From the NCBI RefSeq assembly GCF_000972845.2, contig NC_040022.1, forward strand, positions 2,023,011 through 2,087,010: DNA of 64,000 nucleotides, read 5' to 3'. The notes under the pieces are model-generated. The model saw nothing but the letters and a program-made list of their open reading frames with translations, was not told the origin of the DNA and did not search any database. Source of the DNA: Larimichthys crocea. Lineage: Eukaryota > Chordata > Actinopteri > Sciaenidae. A program made the translations under genes and the position numbers. Positions 36,916 through 48,904 of this stretch are shown here, in pieces; position 1 is the stretch's first letter; the number at the start of each line of letters is the position of its first letter.

Positions 36916-38559
36916 GAACAAAGACCAAGCAGCAACCTCTGCGGCTGTGAAGTGAAACCACTGCAGAAGTGCTAAAAACTGCAGCTCCTTCAAACGTCCA
37001 CTTGAGGCAGTCTCCATAAGTCCCCATGTTCAAATGTCCAACTTCACAGCAGAAATAAACATGTTTACAGCCTGGTACAAAAGATGATTTTGGTCTCTAT
37101 AGCTAATTTGCCGTTTGTGACAACTGTACTGAAGGTGAATTTTTATATAACTCATCTGTTCAAATTATATTAAGGCTTAAAGTTATGCGGAATTAACAAT
37201 GTGGCTGCTCTGATTGACTGGTTGGTGCCGTTACAGATGGCTTGTTTGACACCAGAAGCAGCACTGCCAATAACGCCTTATCATTTCAGAATGCTGCAGG
37301 TTAAAGCCTTGTTTTACATTAATTAATCAGTTAAGGCTTTTGCCCTACATTACACCTAATTATATTTTAAATTATTTTTACATTTTTGAATGATTTTTAA
37401 TTTGTAGCGACATCAGGGCAGCGATCTTACATGCCCCCTTTAATGATAATTATTAAGTGAGCCACACACTTTAGCACAACCTTTTTGCAACAAACCATTG
37501 AAGCAAGCCTTCTTTGGGTCATTCACCTCACAATAGATTAAATTATGAGCCGTTAAGTGGCGGTATGCACAAAAGAACAGTCCGTCACCCCTTACATGTA
37601 ACTTACAACAAACCTATAATGTAAAACTCTGTTTCGTTTTTCAGTGTTTGCACCTCCTTTTGCAAAGTCATGACAATTTTCATATGAAGCTGCTCTGTTC
37701 AGCAGATGTGCTGACTGTCTGAAACCCTGACTAAACACAACATGGAAATACAAGAGTGGATAATGTGTTGGTGTGAAAGACTGTCTTGATTCATGAACTG
37801 TGACAGAAACACAGATGCACACTTCTTCTTCTTTTTTTATCTCATCTCAACAGCACAGAACAGAATAGCCACCTCAAACCAGCGCTTAGAGCCAATACCA
37901 TAGAGATCACACTCGCTCAGTCTAATTGCTGTGGTACTTTACTGACTACCTTTCTCAGTCCACCTCTCTTCTCTGACAACAGTCTTGAGATTTCTCCTAC
38001 ACTTTCCTAAACACACCAGCAGCAGTGCTGCACAGCTCCACACACACACCCACCTCCACCTGTCTGTACCATTTTCTTGTCTACCTTGCCTAGTTCATAT
38101 ATATATACAGTATTCTCTCTCTCACACAGATAAAAGTCCCAGACCCAAACTGCACCGGGAGGTCTCCTCCCCCAGGAGCATTATTTCACACCTGGGTATT
38201 TCACACTCCACAGAGCTCCATGCTCATTAAATCACTGAATTTCCCGTGGAATAAGGAGATGATATGCTACCATGCATCTCGTCTGACTTTTATATCTAAT
38301 GGAGAAGTGGTGATAAAGTTTATTAGGATGTATGATGTGTGGGTTTAAGGGTGGAGAGAGATAATGCAAGAGGCAGGAGAGGCAGCCCAGAGGGGTGCAC
38401 GGATGGTTAAAGCCTGCATGTAAAGTATCCTGCTAGTTGGAAACAAGAGGATTTTTTTTTAAATAAGGGCTACTTATGCATGAGCTACGAATAAAATTAC
38501 TCTTTCTTTCTCTGCCTCTGTCTTATCTCTGTCTTTACAAAATGAAACTTTAAGGGGTC

Positions 38560-39335
38560 TGACACAGCATTTTTCTCTAAAACTTAGTAGCTCCATTTTC
38601 TTATCTACAAAACGTTCATGTGGTGTACCTCAAGGGTTTATTCTGGGTCCTATTCTTTTCTATATTTAACTCCTTTCCCTTGGCCAATAGAATGTTTCGT
38701 GTATATGCAGATGACACCCAGTTATATCTTTCTGTCAACCTGACAGATTCTTGTAGTTTGATTGCTCTAAGTGACTGCTTTCAGGATGTTATGTCTCCAG
38801 TTTAATATGGACAATATTCAGATATATTCTCCTCACCTATCCAGACTTCTAACACTATCTTCTGGAAATTTGGGACTATTTTTGATTCAAATCTAAACTT
38901 TAACAGCCAAGTACAAGGGGGATTTTTCTGCATTGATTACTTTAACAGCCAAGTACAAGGGGGATTTTTCTGCATTGATTTTACCATTTAAGAAATGTCT
39001 CTAAAGTGAAAGTCTTTCTGTCTGCTGTTGACCCAGAGTCACCCTGTCCAGATCAAGACAATCATCATCAATTGGTACCCAATGCAGCTGCTCGGGTTTT
39101 ATCTGGAATTACGAGAAAAATACAGATTTTATTGTCCCATCATTGGCTTTCAATGGCTTTCAGAATACAGTTCCAAATTCTATTACTCACTTATAAGGCA
39201 TTAAATGGATTGGCTCCAAGCTATATATTTGACCTACAAAGCCCATTCGTACCAGGGCACCCACTTATATCAGCAGAAAAAGCTCTTCTTGCTGTTACTA
39301 AAACTAGATTGGAAATGGAGGGTGACTGTGCTATT
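38560..39335 (+). mobile_element. L2/CR1-type LINE fragment, decayed
   Basis: Broken frames give the reverse-transcriptase words V-P-Q-G-L-like VYLKGLFWVLFF, then FRVYADDTQLYLSV (YADD catalytic box, 38696-38740), then NAAARVLSGI and YKALNGLAPSYIFDLQSPF (39086-39243) from the C-terminal part typical of L2-like elements. Stops and deletions make it non-functional. Confidence 0.75.
38892..38980 (+). repeat. 45-bp tandem duplication
   Basis: The unit actttaacagccaagtacaagggggatttttctgcattgatt occurs twice in a row here and once in the second long copy (about 41167-41210). Confidence 0.85.
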
Positions 39336-39339
39336 GGCT

Positions 39340-41333
39340 GGCTCCAGAATAAGTCAGTCTCCGTGGTCCTTATGTTCAAATGTCCAACTCCACAAGCAGA
39401 AGTAACATGTTTACAACCGAAAAAAAGATGTTTTGGTCTCTATAGCTAATTTGCCCTTTGTGACACACTGTACTGAGGGTGAATTTTTATATAACTCATC
39501 TGTTCAAATTATATTAATGCTTAAAGTTTTGCAGAATTAACAATGTGGCTGCTTGATTGACTGGTTGGTGCCGTTACAGATGGCTTGTTTGAGCCCGAAA
39601 GCCGCACTGCCAATAAGCCGTTATCATTTCAGAATGCTGCAGGTTAAAGCCTGGTTACTTTATTAATCAGTTAAGGCTTTGCCCTACATTACACCTAATA
39701 TATTTTAAATTATAATTTGAATGATTTAATTAGGACATCAGGGCGCGACTACATGCCCCCTTAATGAAAATAAGTGAGCCACCACCCTTTAGCACAATTT
39801 TTGCAACAAACCAGTAAGCAAGCCTTCTTTGGGTCCTTCACCTCACAATAGATAAATTATGAGCCGTTAAGTGGCGTATGCACAAAAGAACAGTCCGTCA
39901 CCCCTTACATGTAACTTACAAACAAACCTATAATGTAAAACTCTGTTTTGTTTGCACCTCCTTTTGCAACGTCATGACAATTTTCATATGAAGCGTTCTG
40001 TTCAGCAGATGTGCCGACTGTCTGAAACCCTGACTAAACACCCATGGTATACAAGAGTGGATAATGTTTGGTGTGAAGCACTGTCTTGATTCATGAACTG
40101 TGACAAAACACAGATGCACACTTCTTTTTTTTTTATCTCATCTAACAGCACAGACAGAACAGCCACCTCAAACCAGCCTTAGAGCCAATACCATAGAGTC
40201 ACACACGCTCAGTCTAATTGCTGTGGTACTTTACTGACTACCTTTTCACAGTCCACCTCTCTTCTCTGACAACAGTCTTGAGATTTCTCCTACACTTTCC
40301 TAAAACACCCAGCAGCATGCTGCCACGCTCCACACACACACCCCCCTCCACCTGTCTGTACCATTTTCTTGTCTACCTTGCCTGTTCATATATATATACC
40401 GTATTCTCTCTCTCACACAGATAAAAGTCCCCGACCCAAACTGCACCGGGAGGTCTCCTCCCCCAGGAGCATTATTTCACACCGTATTTCACACTCCACA
40501 GAGCTCCATGCTCATTAAATCACTGAATTTCCCGTGGAATAAGGAGATGATATGCTACCCGCATCTCGTCTGACTTTATATCTAATGGAGAAGTGGTGAT
40601 AAAGTTTATTAGAGTATGATGTGTGGGTTTAGGGTGGAGAGAGAATGCAAGAGGCAGGAGAGCAGCCCAGAGGGGTGCACGGATGGTTAAAGCCTGCATG
40701 TAAAGTATCCTGCTAGTTGGAACAAGAGGATTTTTTTTAAATAAGGGCTACTTATGCATGAGCTACGAATAAAATTACTCTTTCTTTCTCTGCCTCTGTC
40801 TTATCTCTGTCTTTACAAAATGAAACTTTAAGGAGTCTGACACAGCAGTTTTATCTGAAACTTAGTAGCTCTATTTCTTATCTACAAAACGTTCATGTGG
40901 TGTACCTCAAGGTTTATTCTGGGTCCTATTCTTTTCTATATTTAACTCTTTCCCTTGGCCAATAGAATGTTTCGTGTATATGCAGATGACACCCAGTTAT
41001 ATCTTTCTGTCAAGCCTGACAGATTCTTGTGTTGATGCTCTAAGTGACTGCTTTCAGGATGTTTTGTCTCCAGTTTAATATGGACAATATTCAATATATT
41101 CTCCTCACCTATCCGACTTCTAACACTATCTTCTGGAATTTGGGACTATTTTTGATTCAAATCTAAACTTTAACAGCCAAGTACAAGGGGGATTTTTCTG
41201 CATTGATTTCACCATTTGAGAAATGTCTCTAAAGTGAAAGTCTTTCTGTCTGCTGTTGACCCATAGTCACCCTGTCCAGATCAAGCAATCATCATCAATT
41301 GGTACCCAATGCAGTGCTCGGGTTTTATGGACT
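39340..41333 (+). repeat. Long direct duplication, copy 2 (error-rich, ends at N gap)
   Basis: Repeats 37005-39110 with many single-base losses and runs up to the Ns. The losses are scattered and deletion-biased, as in unpolished long-read gap filling. Includes a second copy of the LINE fragment (about 40850-41333). Confidence 0.85.
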
Positions 41334-41343
41334 NNNNNNNNNN
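41334..41343. other. Assembly gap of ten Ns
   Basis: Ten undetermined bases, a fixed-length gap placeholder. The sequences on either side are out of order relative to the LINE. Confidence 0.98.
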
Positions 41344-41835
41344 CTGCCATGGTGTAATGAATTACTATTCAAGAGCCAGACTTTATCTTTGGGTTTTCAA
41401 ACTGCTAAAAAACACACCTTTGAAAGCTGCCTTGTATGATTTTCTGTCTCTAGGACTGTATTTGATCTGGAATTACGAGAAAAATACAGATTTTATGGTC
41501 CCATCATTGGCTTTCAATGGCTTTCAGAATACAGTTCAAAATTCTATTACTCACTTATAAGGCATTAAATGGATTGGCTCCAAGCTATATATTTGACCTA
41601 CAAAGCCCATTCGTACCAGGGCACCCACTTATATCAGCAGAAAAAGCTCTTCTTGCTGTTACTAAAACTAGATTGGAAATGGAGGGTGACTGTGCTATTT
41701 CTGCCATGGTGTAATGAATTACTATTCAAGAGCCAGACTTTATCTTTGGGTTTTCTTCAAACTGCTAAAAACACACCTTTGAAAGCTGCCTTGTATGATT
41801 TTCTGTCTCTAGGACTGTTTTATACCACTGTTTGT
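41344..41835 (+). mobile_element. LINE fragment, third partial copy
   Basis: 41344-41459 duplicates 41700-41818, and 41462-41699 duplicates about 39098-39335. After 41699 the LINE continues into its 3-prime part (ctgccatggtgtaatgaat ...), which is what should follow base 39335. Confidence 0.8.
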
Positions 41836-41899
41836 TTTATTATTGTTACATCCCATTTATCCAGTCATGCTAGCAGCATGGAAAGGTCAGTTTGTTCAC

Positions 41900-42075
41900 C
41901 ACTTTGTTCCAGACTCAACAGCTATTAGTTTGATTATCATGAAATTTCATACAGACATTCATGGTCTCCAGATTACCCTGGGCATTTCCTGTAGTGCCAG
42001 CATGAGGTTGACATTGGTGGTGCAAGGAAAAATATCTTGACGACTATTAAATGGACCGCCATGAACTTTGCAACA
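41900..42075 (+). repeat. Dispersed fish repeat fragment
   Basis: tcatgaaatttcatacagacattcatgg ... aggttgacattggtggt ... attaaatggaccgccatgaa resembles, from memory, a widespread teleost repeat built on the words atgaaatttggtacagacattcatg. Confidence 0.5.
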
Positions 42076-42079
42076 GATC

Positions 42080-43207
42080 TTGAAGGTACTTAGAGGTTAA
42101 AGTTTCACCTTATTCGAGGAATCATCTCAACATCAAGTCCAACCTTCCATCAAATTTCAGTTGTTTCTGTCTTCTCGCTCTATATTGCGACCTGAGAAGG
42201 TACCCTTCTCCTTCTCCTCCACCTCCTCTGGCATTTTTTTTACCTCCATATCTCTCCCTTGTTCAACACCTCCCTGCCCTCCAAGCTTTAATGCACCAGC
42301 AGCGTTCCCCTCATTCACCACACAAATGTCACTTTCTAATTGGCAGGCACTGGCGAGGCAGGAGAGCATCGCTGCTTGGACAGCTGTTAATCTAGGCGGG
42401 TTGGCGGCGGTGGCGAGATTGTGGCAGTGACAGTGGCGGGGAGAGGGATGACAATCTGGAACAGCACTGAGAATGACGCAATGAGGGAGAAAGAGTTTGA
42501 GTGTGGTGCAAAATCAGCGCTCATGACCCGGCCTGTCCACACATCTGTCTGTCATTGTGACATTATGTGGAAGAAAAAAAAATAAAAGGAACGCACAAAT
42601 TAAAATGTGGTGTCACTGAACATCTCTCACCGTCTCTGCATTCATGTATCTCGTGGACCGTGTTGTAGAGGTAATTATGAATGTACAAGCACACATCCTG
42701 CAGTTTCATTCAAGCCTCTGCTCTGAAGCCTCAGTATCACCAGCACAGGGATGTAATGGGTTTTCTCCCCCCATCTCCACCTCCCCACCACCCATCCACC
42801 TCCCTCTCTCTCTCTCTTTCTTTCGCTTCATCTTCCCTCTCTTTCCTTCACACACATACACACACACACACACGATGAAGCACACACAGCCACACAGCGC
42901 TCGGGGAACCAATCACCATCGCCTGTTTTCAGGTCCTGTTTGTGAATGGGATTTTTACGGGAGAGGAGGAGGCAAGGCGCCTCTGCATTTGTAGGCATGC
43001 AGCTGCTACACCGGGGAAACATCACCATCCCATTCTCATTTTTTTACCCCCCCTCGCCTCCTCCTATTGAAATATTTCTCTGACTTTCTGTTGGCTGCTC
43101 TCTAATTCATTTCTGATGTTTTGGTTTGTTTATTCTCACGTCCTCGTTTCCATTTTTGCTTTTTCTTTCCGTCTCTTGAACTCTCTGAATGTTTTTTTTT
43201 CTTGTCT
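42080..43207. other. Intergenic; nothing recognised
   Basis: Short pyrimidine tracts (42800-42830) and a CA run near 42850-42873. No supported gene. Confidence 0.3.
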
Positions 43208-43247
43208 TTTACGATGCAGCAGTGGAGTGTGACTGCTGCATCGTAAA
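43208..43247. other. Perfect 16-bp inverted repeat (hairpin)
   Basis: Left arm TTTACGATGCAGCAGT (43208-43223), 8-base spacer, right arm ACTGCTGCATCGTAAA (43232-43247), no mismatch. Arms share ACTGCTGC/GCAGCAGT with the hairpin at 19552-19596. Confidence 0.85.
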
Positions 43248-43289
43248 TAGCTCTTTCATGCTTTTCTTTCACTTTCCCCCCCTCATATA

Positions 43290-43336
43290 CCATCACCATC
43301 ATCACCATCATCACCATCATCACCATCATCATCATC
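43290..43336. repeat. (CATCAC)n/(CAT)n microsatellite
   Basis: Mainly hexanucleotide periodicity, ending in CAT units. Confidence 0.9.
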
Positions 43337-43549
43337 TTTTTTTTTCACTCTCACACTGCAGAACATCTGTCTTTCCCCACTACATCTTTTCTTCTCCTCT
43401 TCATCACCCCATCTGCCTCCTGAAGCAGCAATTGCTGCAGGTTAATGACCATCACCACCACCAACACACACACACCCACAGACACACTGAAGACACTTAC
43501 CTCCAGTGACAGAGTCTTTCGTCCCGAGTGCTTCTGAATCCTCAGTGGT

Positions 43550-44035
43550 TGAAGGAAGAGCGACGAGCCTGCGAGCTTCTGGCGGCCGGAGAGTAGTGGA
43601 GGACAGAAAGAGACAGAAAGAGGCAGAAAGAGAGTGAAAGAGAGATAAAAGACAGCAGAGAGAGTGAGAGGGATAAAGAGAGAGAGAGAGAAAGTGGATG
43701 AGAGCAGGCAGGCTGCGCGAAGAGGAGGAGGAGGAAGAGGAGGAGGAGGAGGAGGGTGCTCCGGCTGGCTGGAGGTGAGATGAAGGGGAGAAAGAGAGAG
43801 GGAGGGAGAGATAAAGGAAGAGGGAGGGAGAGAGTGAGGGTGCGCTGGATTGGGATAGGAGGGGATTGTGTGATGTTTCGAGAGAAGGAGGAGGAGGAGG
43901 AGGAGGAGGGATTGCAGGGGATGGAGGGAGAGGAAAGTTGGAGAGAGAAGGGAGGAAGAAAGGGTGAGGATGCAGAGACAGAGAAGAAAAAGAGGTAGAG
44001 CGGAGAGAGGAAAAAGAGGCTAAGAGGTAGAGAGC
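43550..44035. repeat. Long purine-rich (GA/GGA) tract
   Basis: Nearly 500 bases of almost uninterrupted G and A with GAGA, GGAGGA and AGAGAG blocks. The apparent 209-residue frame on the minus strand is simply this tract read as Ser/Leu/Pro codons. Confidence 0.9.
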
Positions 44036-44840
44036 AGGTGTGTTGGTACAAGTGAAACCATCAGATTTCACAACACAACTTTTATCTCAACTGTAACAAA
44101 CACAAATACAACTCGTGTCCAGCCGTCACATGCTGCCAGTCCCCGGAGACAATCAATTCCAGAGTGGAGAAAATGTCCTTCCATCCATTAAATCACACTG
44201 TGATCCAGTCCTGTGTCGGTGTGTGGCAGTACGGATTCTGCAATTAACTTTGGAGCAATAACTTATTACAGCTGGCGGACGAAGAAAAAAAAAGAAAAAG
44301 ATAGAGCTGACTGAGTTTTGAGAGGGCTGGTGACAGAAACGTGTTCGGTTTAATGAAAGAGAGGATGGAGTGATAATGACAGAGGTGCATTAGAGCGGAT
44401 GTGTAAAGTGAAGGAAGGGTACAGCAGACTGGCCGGCTGAGTGGACGATGATGATGATGTGAAGATCCACTGATCTGTCACGTGCCCTTCGGAAAGTTTA
44501 AGTAGGGTAATGGGTCACGTGTGGATGGTACAGTAGTGACGCTGGATGCATGCACGTCTCTCATTTAACAGCCATGGACGGATTGTAAAGAGGTCCCTGT
44601 GTGCAGAAGCACACGGCCATCGCCCCTCCTGTATAGAAGCAACACAGGCGACGGAAAGAGAAGTCTGCTTCTCTTTTTTTCTCGTGTCACAGCTGATTTT
44701 GAACGTCATTGAGTCATTCTGTGTCTCTGTGGTTGTCCTCCGTCTCTTGCGTCGCTTTTAATTGTTTCCCTCGCAGTCACTTTGCACCTCCTCTAGTTGT
44801 TTTGTGTTTCTTGTGTTTCTTACACAGTTTCCCCGCGGGG
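44036..44840. other. Intergenic; nothing recognised
   Basis: No supported gene or repeat. Confidence 0.3.
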
Positions 44841-45260
44841 ATTAAAAAAGTATTTCTGATTCTGATTCTGATTCTTTGTGCTCTCTGTTTGTAGTCGCCT
44901 CTTTGTAGACGTCCTCTGTCATTTTGTTTTGTGTTATGTTGTCGTGTTGCTTCTCTCTTTTGAGCTGATTGTCGTTGTGGTCGTTTTGTGTTGCCATTTA
45001 CATCTTTTCACATTTATTTCATCTTGCTTCTTTGCCCTCATTCTTTCAGATCATTTTGTTGTGTTGTTTTGCATCTTTGTGGTCATTTTGCATCTCTTTT
45101 TGTTCGTTTATTGTCTCTGTGTAGTCTTTTTGTGTTTCTTTGTGTTGTCGTGAGCTGTTTTGCATCTCTTTAAGTTCACTTATTGCCTCCTTGTAGTCAA
45201 TTTGTACCTTTCTGGTCATCTTGCATCCTATCTTGTGTCTCTCTGTAGCCATTTTAAATC
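44841..45260 (+). repeat. Degenerate minisatellite-like repeat (TTTTGTGTCTCTTTGTAGTC type)
   Basis: Starts after three gattct units (44856-44874). Words such as gtcattttg, gtcgttttgtg, catctcttt and tttgtagtc recur at roughly 20-50 bp spacing. Its minus-strand reading gives a repetitive KEMQ/HKE peptide that should not be taken as a gene. Confidence 0.65.
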
Positions 45261-46451
45261 TTTTTGCAGGTGTTTCATCGACTCCCCAACAAGAAATGTT
45301 AACGATCTCTTCAAACAGAGGCCTGGTGAGGCTGTCTAATCCTGTGTGGTCAAAGAAATCCTAATTATTTTCCGTGTGTGGCGTCTGTGTCTGTTTTATC
45401 TCTGCAGGCGAATGAATCCTTTGCTGAATTTACCAAAAAAAAAAAAAAAGCGTGCAGCCTGGTAAAAAACCTTCTGGACATGATTTTGAAAAAAGTACTG
45501 ATTTCAAATTACAGGTCATATTCATCATAGCGTGACCTGAGGGACCTGTGATAACACAGATGTAATACATCTCTCTTTGTATTCAGAGTCAGAGGTCTGG
45601 GTCAGCTACAGCTGCTGAGGCATGGTTTCATTTTCTCAAGGTGAGGATTTATTTTGCTCAAGGACACTTCAGCAGAGTGGATGGAGCTTAATCCCGGGAC
45701 TTCTGTGCTCAGCTGTTTAAACACATCACAGTGGCAGTCCATTTTCATGTGAGGCTGCTAAAAAATCAACTCCACACATCTTCAAAACAATCTAAAATAC
45801 CCCGAGGCAGGCCTGAAATGTGCTGCTCCCCACACGCTAATGTGCTGCTCCATGGGATTCATCCCTGTGAGACTCCATGTGAAGCAAATCACTCTCCAGA
45901 AGGTGTGTGTGTGTGTTATACATCTGTGTGTGCACGCATATGTAAACCCCACAAACATGTTTTTGTGTTTGTAAAACAGATGGACAGCAAGAGAGATCGA
46001 CAGCAAATAAGAGAGAGAGAGAGAGATATGAAGGCACAGTTCCAGCTTTGAAGGATTGCTTCTTACAAGCTGCTACATTTGTGTCGGGTCCAGAGCTGCA
46101 GCTTCAAACACCCCAGATCAGACTCCGGCTGCCAGTCTTACTCAAACACCACTGGCAATAAAAAGAGGAAGTCGGTGCACTGCACGCTCTCCAAAGTAAA
46201 ACCACAGAGTTTATTCATTCAGATACAAATGTTTGTTTCTAGACCTGCAGACTTTACTACCATCGCTCCCGGGCTGTTACATGGGCCGTTAAGTGAGAGC
46301 TCATGTGGTTTGAATGGCTGCATGCATCAGCGCTGACACTGGCATAAATTTCAATGTGATTTCTTGTCTTGCTTTTGATTTCATTGTTCTCGAGTGATTT
46401 TGGGAAACGGGCGGTAATGGGATGCTACTGCGCTGTGACAGGAATAACCTC

Positions 46452-46453
<2 letters not shown>

Positions 46454-46494
<41 letters not shown>
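46454..46494. repeat. (GT)n microsatellite
   Basis: Perfect run of about 20 units. Confidence 0.95.
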
Positions 46495-46495
<1 letters not shown>

Positions 46496-46682
46496 CCTCT
46501 GATAGAAAGAGAAGGCACAGAATTAATGAGACAGGAGAAAGAGAGCAAGGCATGTCTCCTGTTGCTGTTTATCAGCCCACAGCACTCTGCTCAGATTAAA
46601 CTACAACTACTTTATAATTACTATAATGTATTCTTATTGGACAAGTATGCCTTTCTTAATATAGAGTCCAATAATTGACTGT

Positions 46683-46699
46683 GTCTCTCTCTCTGTCTC

Positions 46700-46733
<34 letters not shown>
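46683..46733. repeat. (TC)n microsatellite with TGTC interruptions
   Basis: CT-rich run with two regular TG interruptions. Confidence 0.92.
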
Positions 46734-48121
46734 GCACACACTCACTATTGATCTTATTAATTTGCATTACATTCTCATTAGCCTCAAAGACTATTTCATT
46801 TTACACCAGCAGGATGCCGGCTGTGCACTGTTAGTCAACAACGACACATCGGCCCGGTCATTTGGATTCTTTTTTCAAATCTTTTTGTCCTTCTCGATTC
46901 ATTGATTATTTCATTTAACCTGAAAAATCCCCTAAAATAATGATTTCAGATGCACGATCCAGTCCTTTAACATGCCCTCTGTGCCAGCTTGTTTACGCTG
47001 TGAGTTAAGGGTCTTTATAAATGAGATTCCCACCCTCCCACCATGTTTCACCATAACACCGGGAGCACCTGTCATTTTAAAATGATTCCCAGTGTATCAA
47101 AACAGGAAAAGTAAAGTCCTGAATGTTGTATTGTAAAGTTTAATTTGTCATAAATAACCAGAAATAGAAATTCATTGATATCTTCTTTGTGACGGGTTTC
47201 CACTGCTGACAAAGCGTCTTTGTGTTGTGAAGGAGAGCCTGACACACCGTGCACAGTGGAAAGCAAAGAAGACATTGTGAGTTCAAGTGTTTCGCACATC
47301 ACATCACATCAAAGGGACTTAACCGGCTATCACTGCTGGGGATGGAGGATGTTTTCTGGGGACAGTTCACAGAAGAGTCATCTATAAACCGGGCGATGTC
47401 TTTCTCATGTAGCTGTTCTTAAGAGGAAATACGTATTTGGAACAGTGTTGAATCAAACTCGATTTAAAAAGCTGCAAATGTCACATATGTGCTATCAAAT
47501 TAAAGAGGAAGTTGCACTTGACTTCCGTCTCGAGGGTTAAATCTTGCCTAAGTGTGTAAAATTGCCCAAAAGGATGAATATGTCACATCAAAATCAACCA
47601 ACAACCTGTGTTTGAGACCATAAATTTCTGCCCCTAAGAGCTTCCCAAGGCAGAGCATATATCTTATCAGTTAAAGTGACAAAGTGGGACAGCGTCGGAA
47701 ATTGAAATTCAAAAGCACAAACTGTTGCCTCAGCAGAGAAGGCTGGTTGTACATCTAGTCAAATGAAAAGCTGGGACAAACCAATATAAAAAAAATAAAT
47801 AAAAAAACATAAACAAACTCAGTGACGTCTTCTATTTTTCTCTTTCTGTGCATTTGCCAACAAAACAGGATGTGTGGTTGTATAGCTGTTAGTGGTGAAA
47901 AGGAAATAAAAGTTTCCTGCTGGCTCTCACACACGCTTGCAGACTGTGTCGAACACACACTGTTACATTTCTTCCAGTCTTAGTCGTGTGGTTTCTTCTC
48001 TAAGTCTGGATTCTCATCGGCTGCCGTAAAGTTCTGGTATAAGTTCTGTTCATAGGAGCATCAACGATACAGCAGTCATTTTCTAACACACTTGAAATGT
48101 GTTTTCTGTATCCAGGCTGTA

Positions 48122-48141
48122 GTGTGTGTGTGTGTGTGTGT
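48122..48141. repeat. (GT)n microsatellite
   Basis: Short perfect run. Confidence 0.88.
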
Positions 48142-48904
48142 TTGTGTATTAAACTCAAATGGAAACACACTGTTGACATTTCATTTGGGGCATTTGGAGA
48201 TGATGTTCTCTGGGACTGATGTTATTTACTGTTCACTAAAGCAGAGAGATAAAGTCGTTCACACAGAAACCGATTGGGCCCCCCTGAGGTAGCTACATTA
48301 AATAACTCTCCATCCAAACCTCCGCAGGATGTTTTCTGTTGTCCGATGTCTGCAGGAATTAAAGACAAAGAACAAACCAAGAGTTTAAAATAACGTACTA
48401 AATATCTTCAATAACTCCGCTCATTGTCATCATGCGTGCACGCACACAGCAGAGGTGTGAACATGCACGCAGCAGTTGTAGTTTGTGATCACTAGGTGGC
48501 ATGGTTGAGATTGAAATGAGGATAAGCTGACTGGAAAACAAAGTAATCAAATTATATAAGATTGGAATGTTTAGTAATTTTACTGTTGTATTATGAAATG
48601 ATTACTATTATTATATTCTGCACAAGAGCCAGCCGCATGCAGTAATCTAGTGGTGGAAAGTAACTAAGTACATTCATTCAAGTAAGAAAGTTGGAGTTAC
48701 ATTAGGAAACAAATAAATCATAATTCTGGCATTGTTCTGTATAAAATATGACTGTTGAAGCATCAGTAAAGATGTTATGATACACTTGAACAATCCAAAC
48801 AGCTCTGCCATAAATTCAACTTTTATGAAGCTGATAATGTTTCAGTTCTTGTTGACCCTGTCAGAGGTAACAGACTTTTACAAACAGACTTTTTAAAAAT
48901 TGAT

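Larger units (their letters stand above)
36966..39335 (+). repeat. Long direct duplication, copy 1
   Basis: Copy 1 begins in a family F repeat (gtgctaaaaactgcag ...) and runs through non-coding DNA into a LINE fragment. It is repeated almost base for base from 39340. The offset is about 2,340 at 37089 and falls to about 2,227 at 39074. It contains an extra 45-bp tandem unit at about 38892-38980 that copy 2 lacks. Probably the correct version of the locus. Confidence 0.85.
45261..48900. other. Intergenic; microsatellites only
   Basis: Holds the GT, CT and short GT runs listed separately, plus an A15 run near 45435. No gene or RNA was supported. Confidence 0.3.

Noticed and set aside
39006..39449. 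147-codon frame with ALNGLAPSYIFDL
   Set aside because: A decayed LINE fragment running across the duplication junction, not a host gene.
43442..44071. 209-codon minus-strand frame rich in Ser, Leu and Pro
   Set aside because: It is the direct reading of the long purine tract; overlapping frames look equally repetitive.
45046..45252. Minus-strand frame with coiled-coil-like KEMQ repeats
   Set aside because: Product of the degenerate minisatellite, not a conserved protein.
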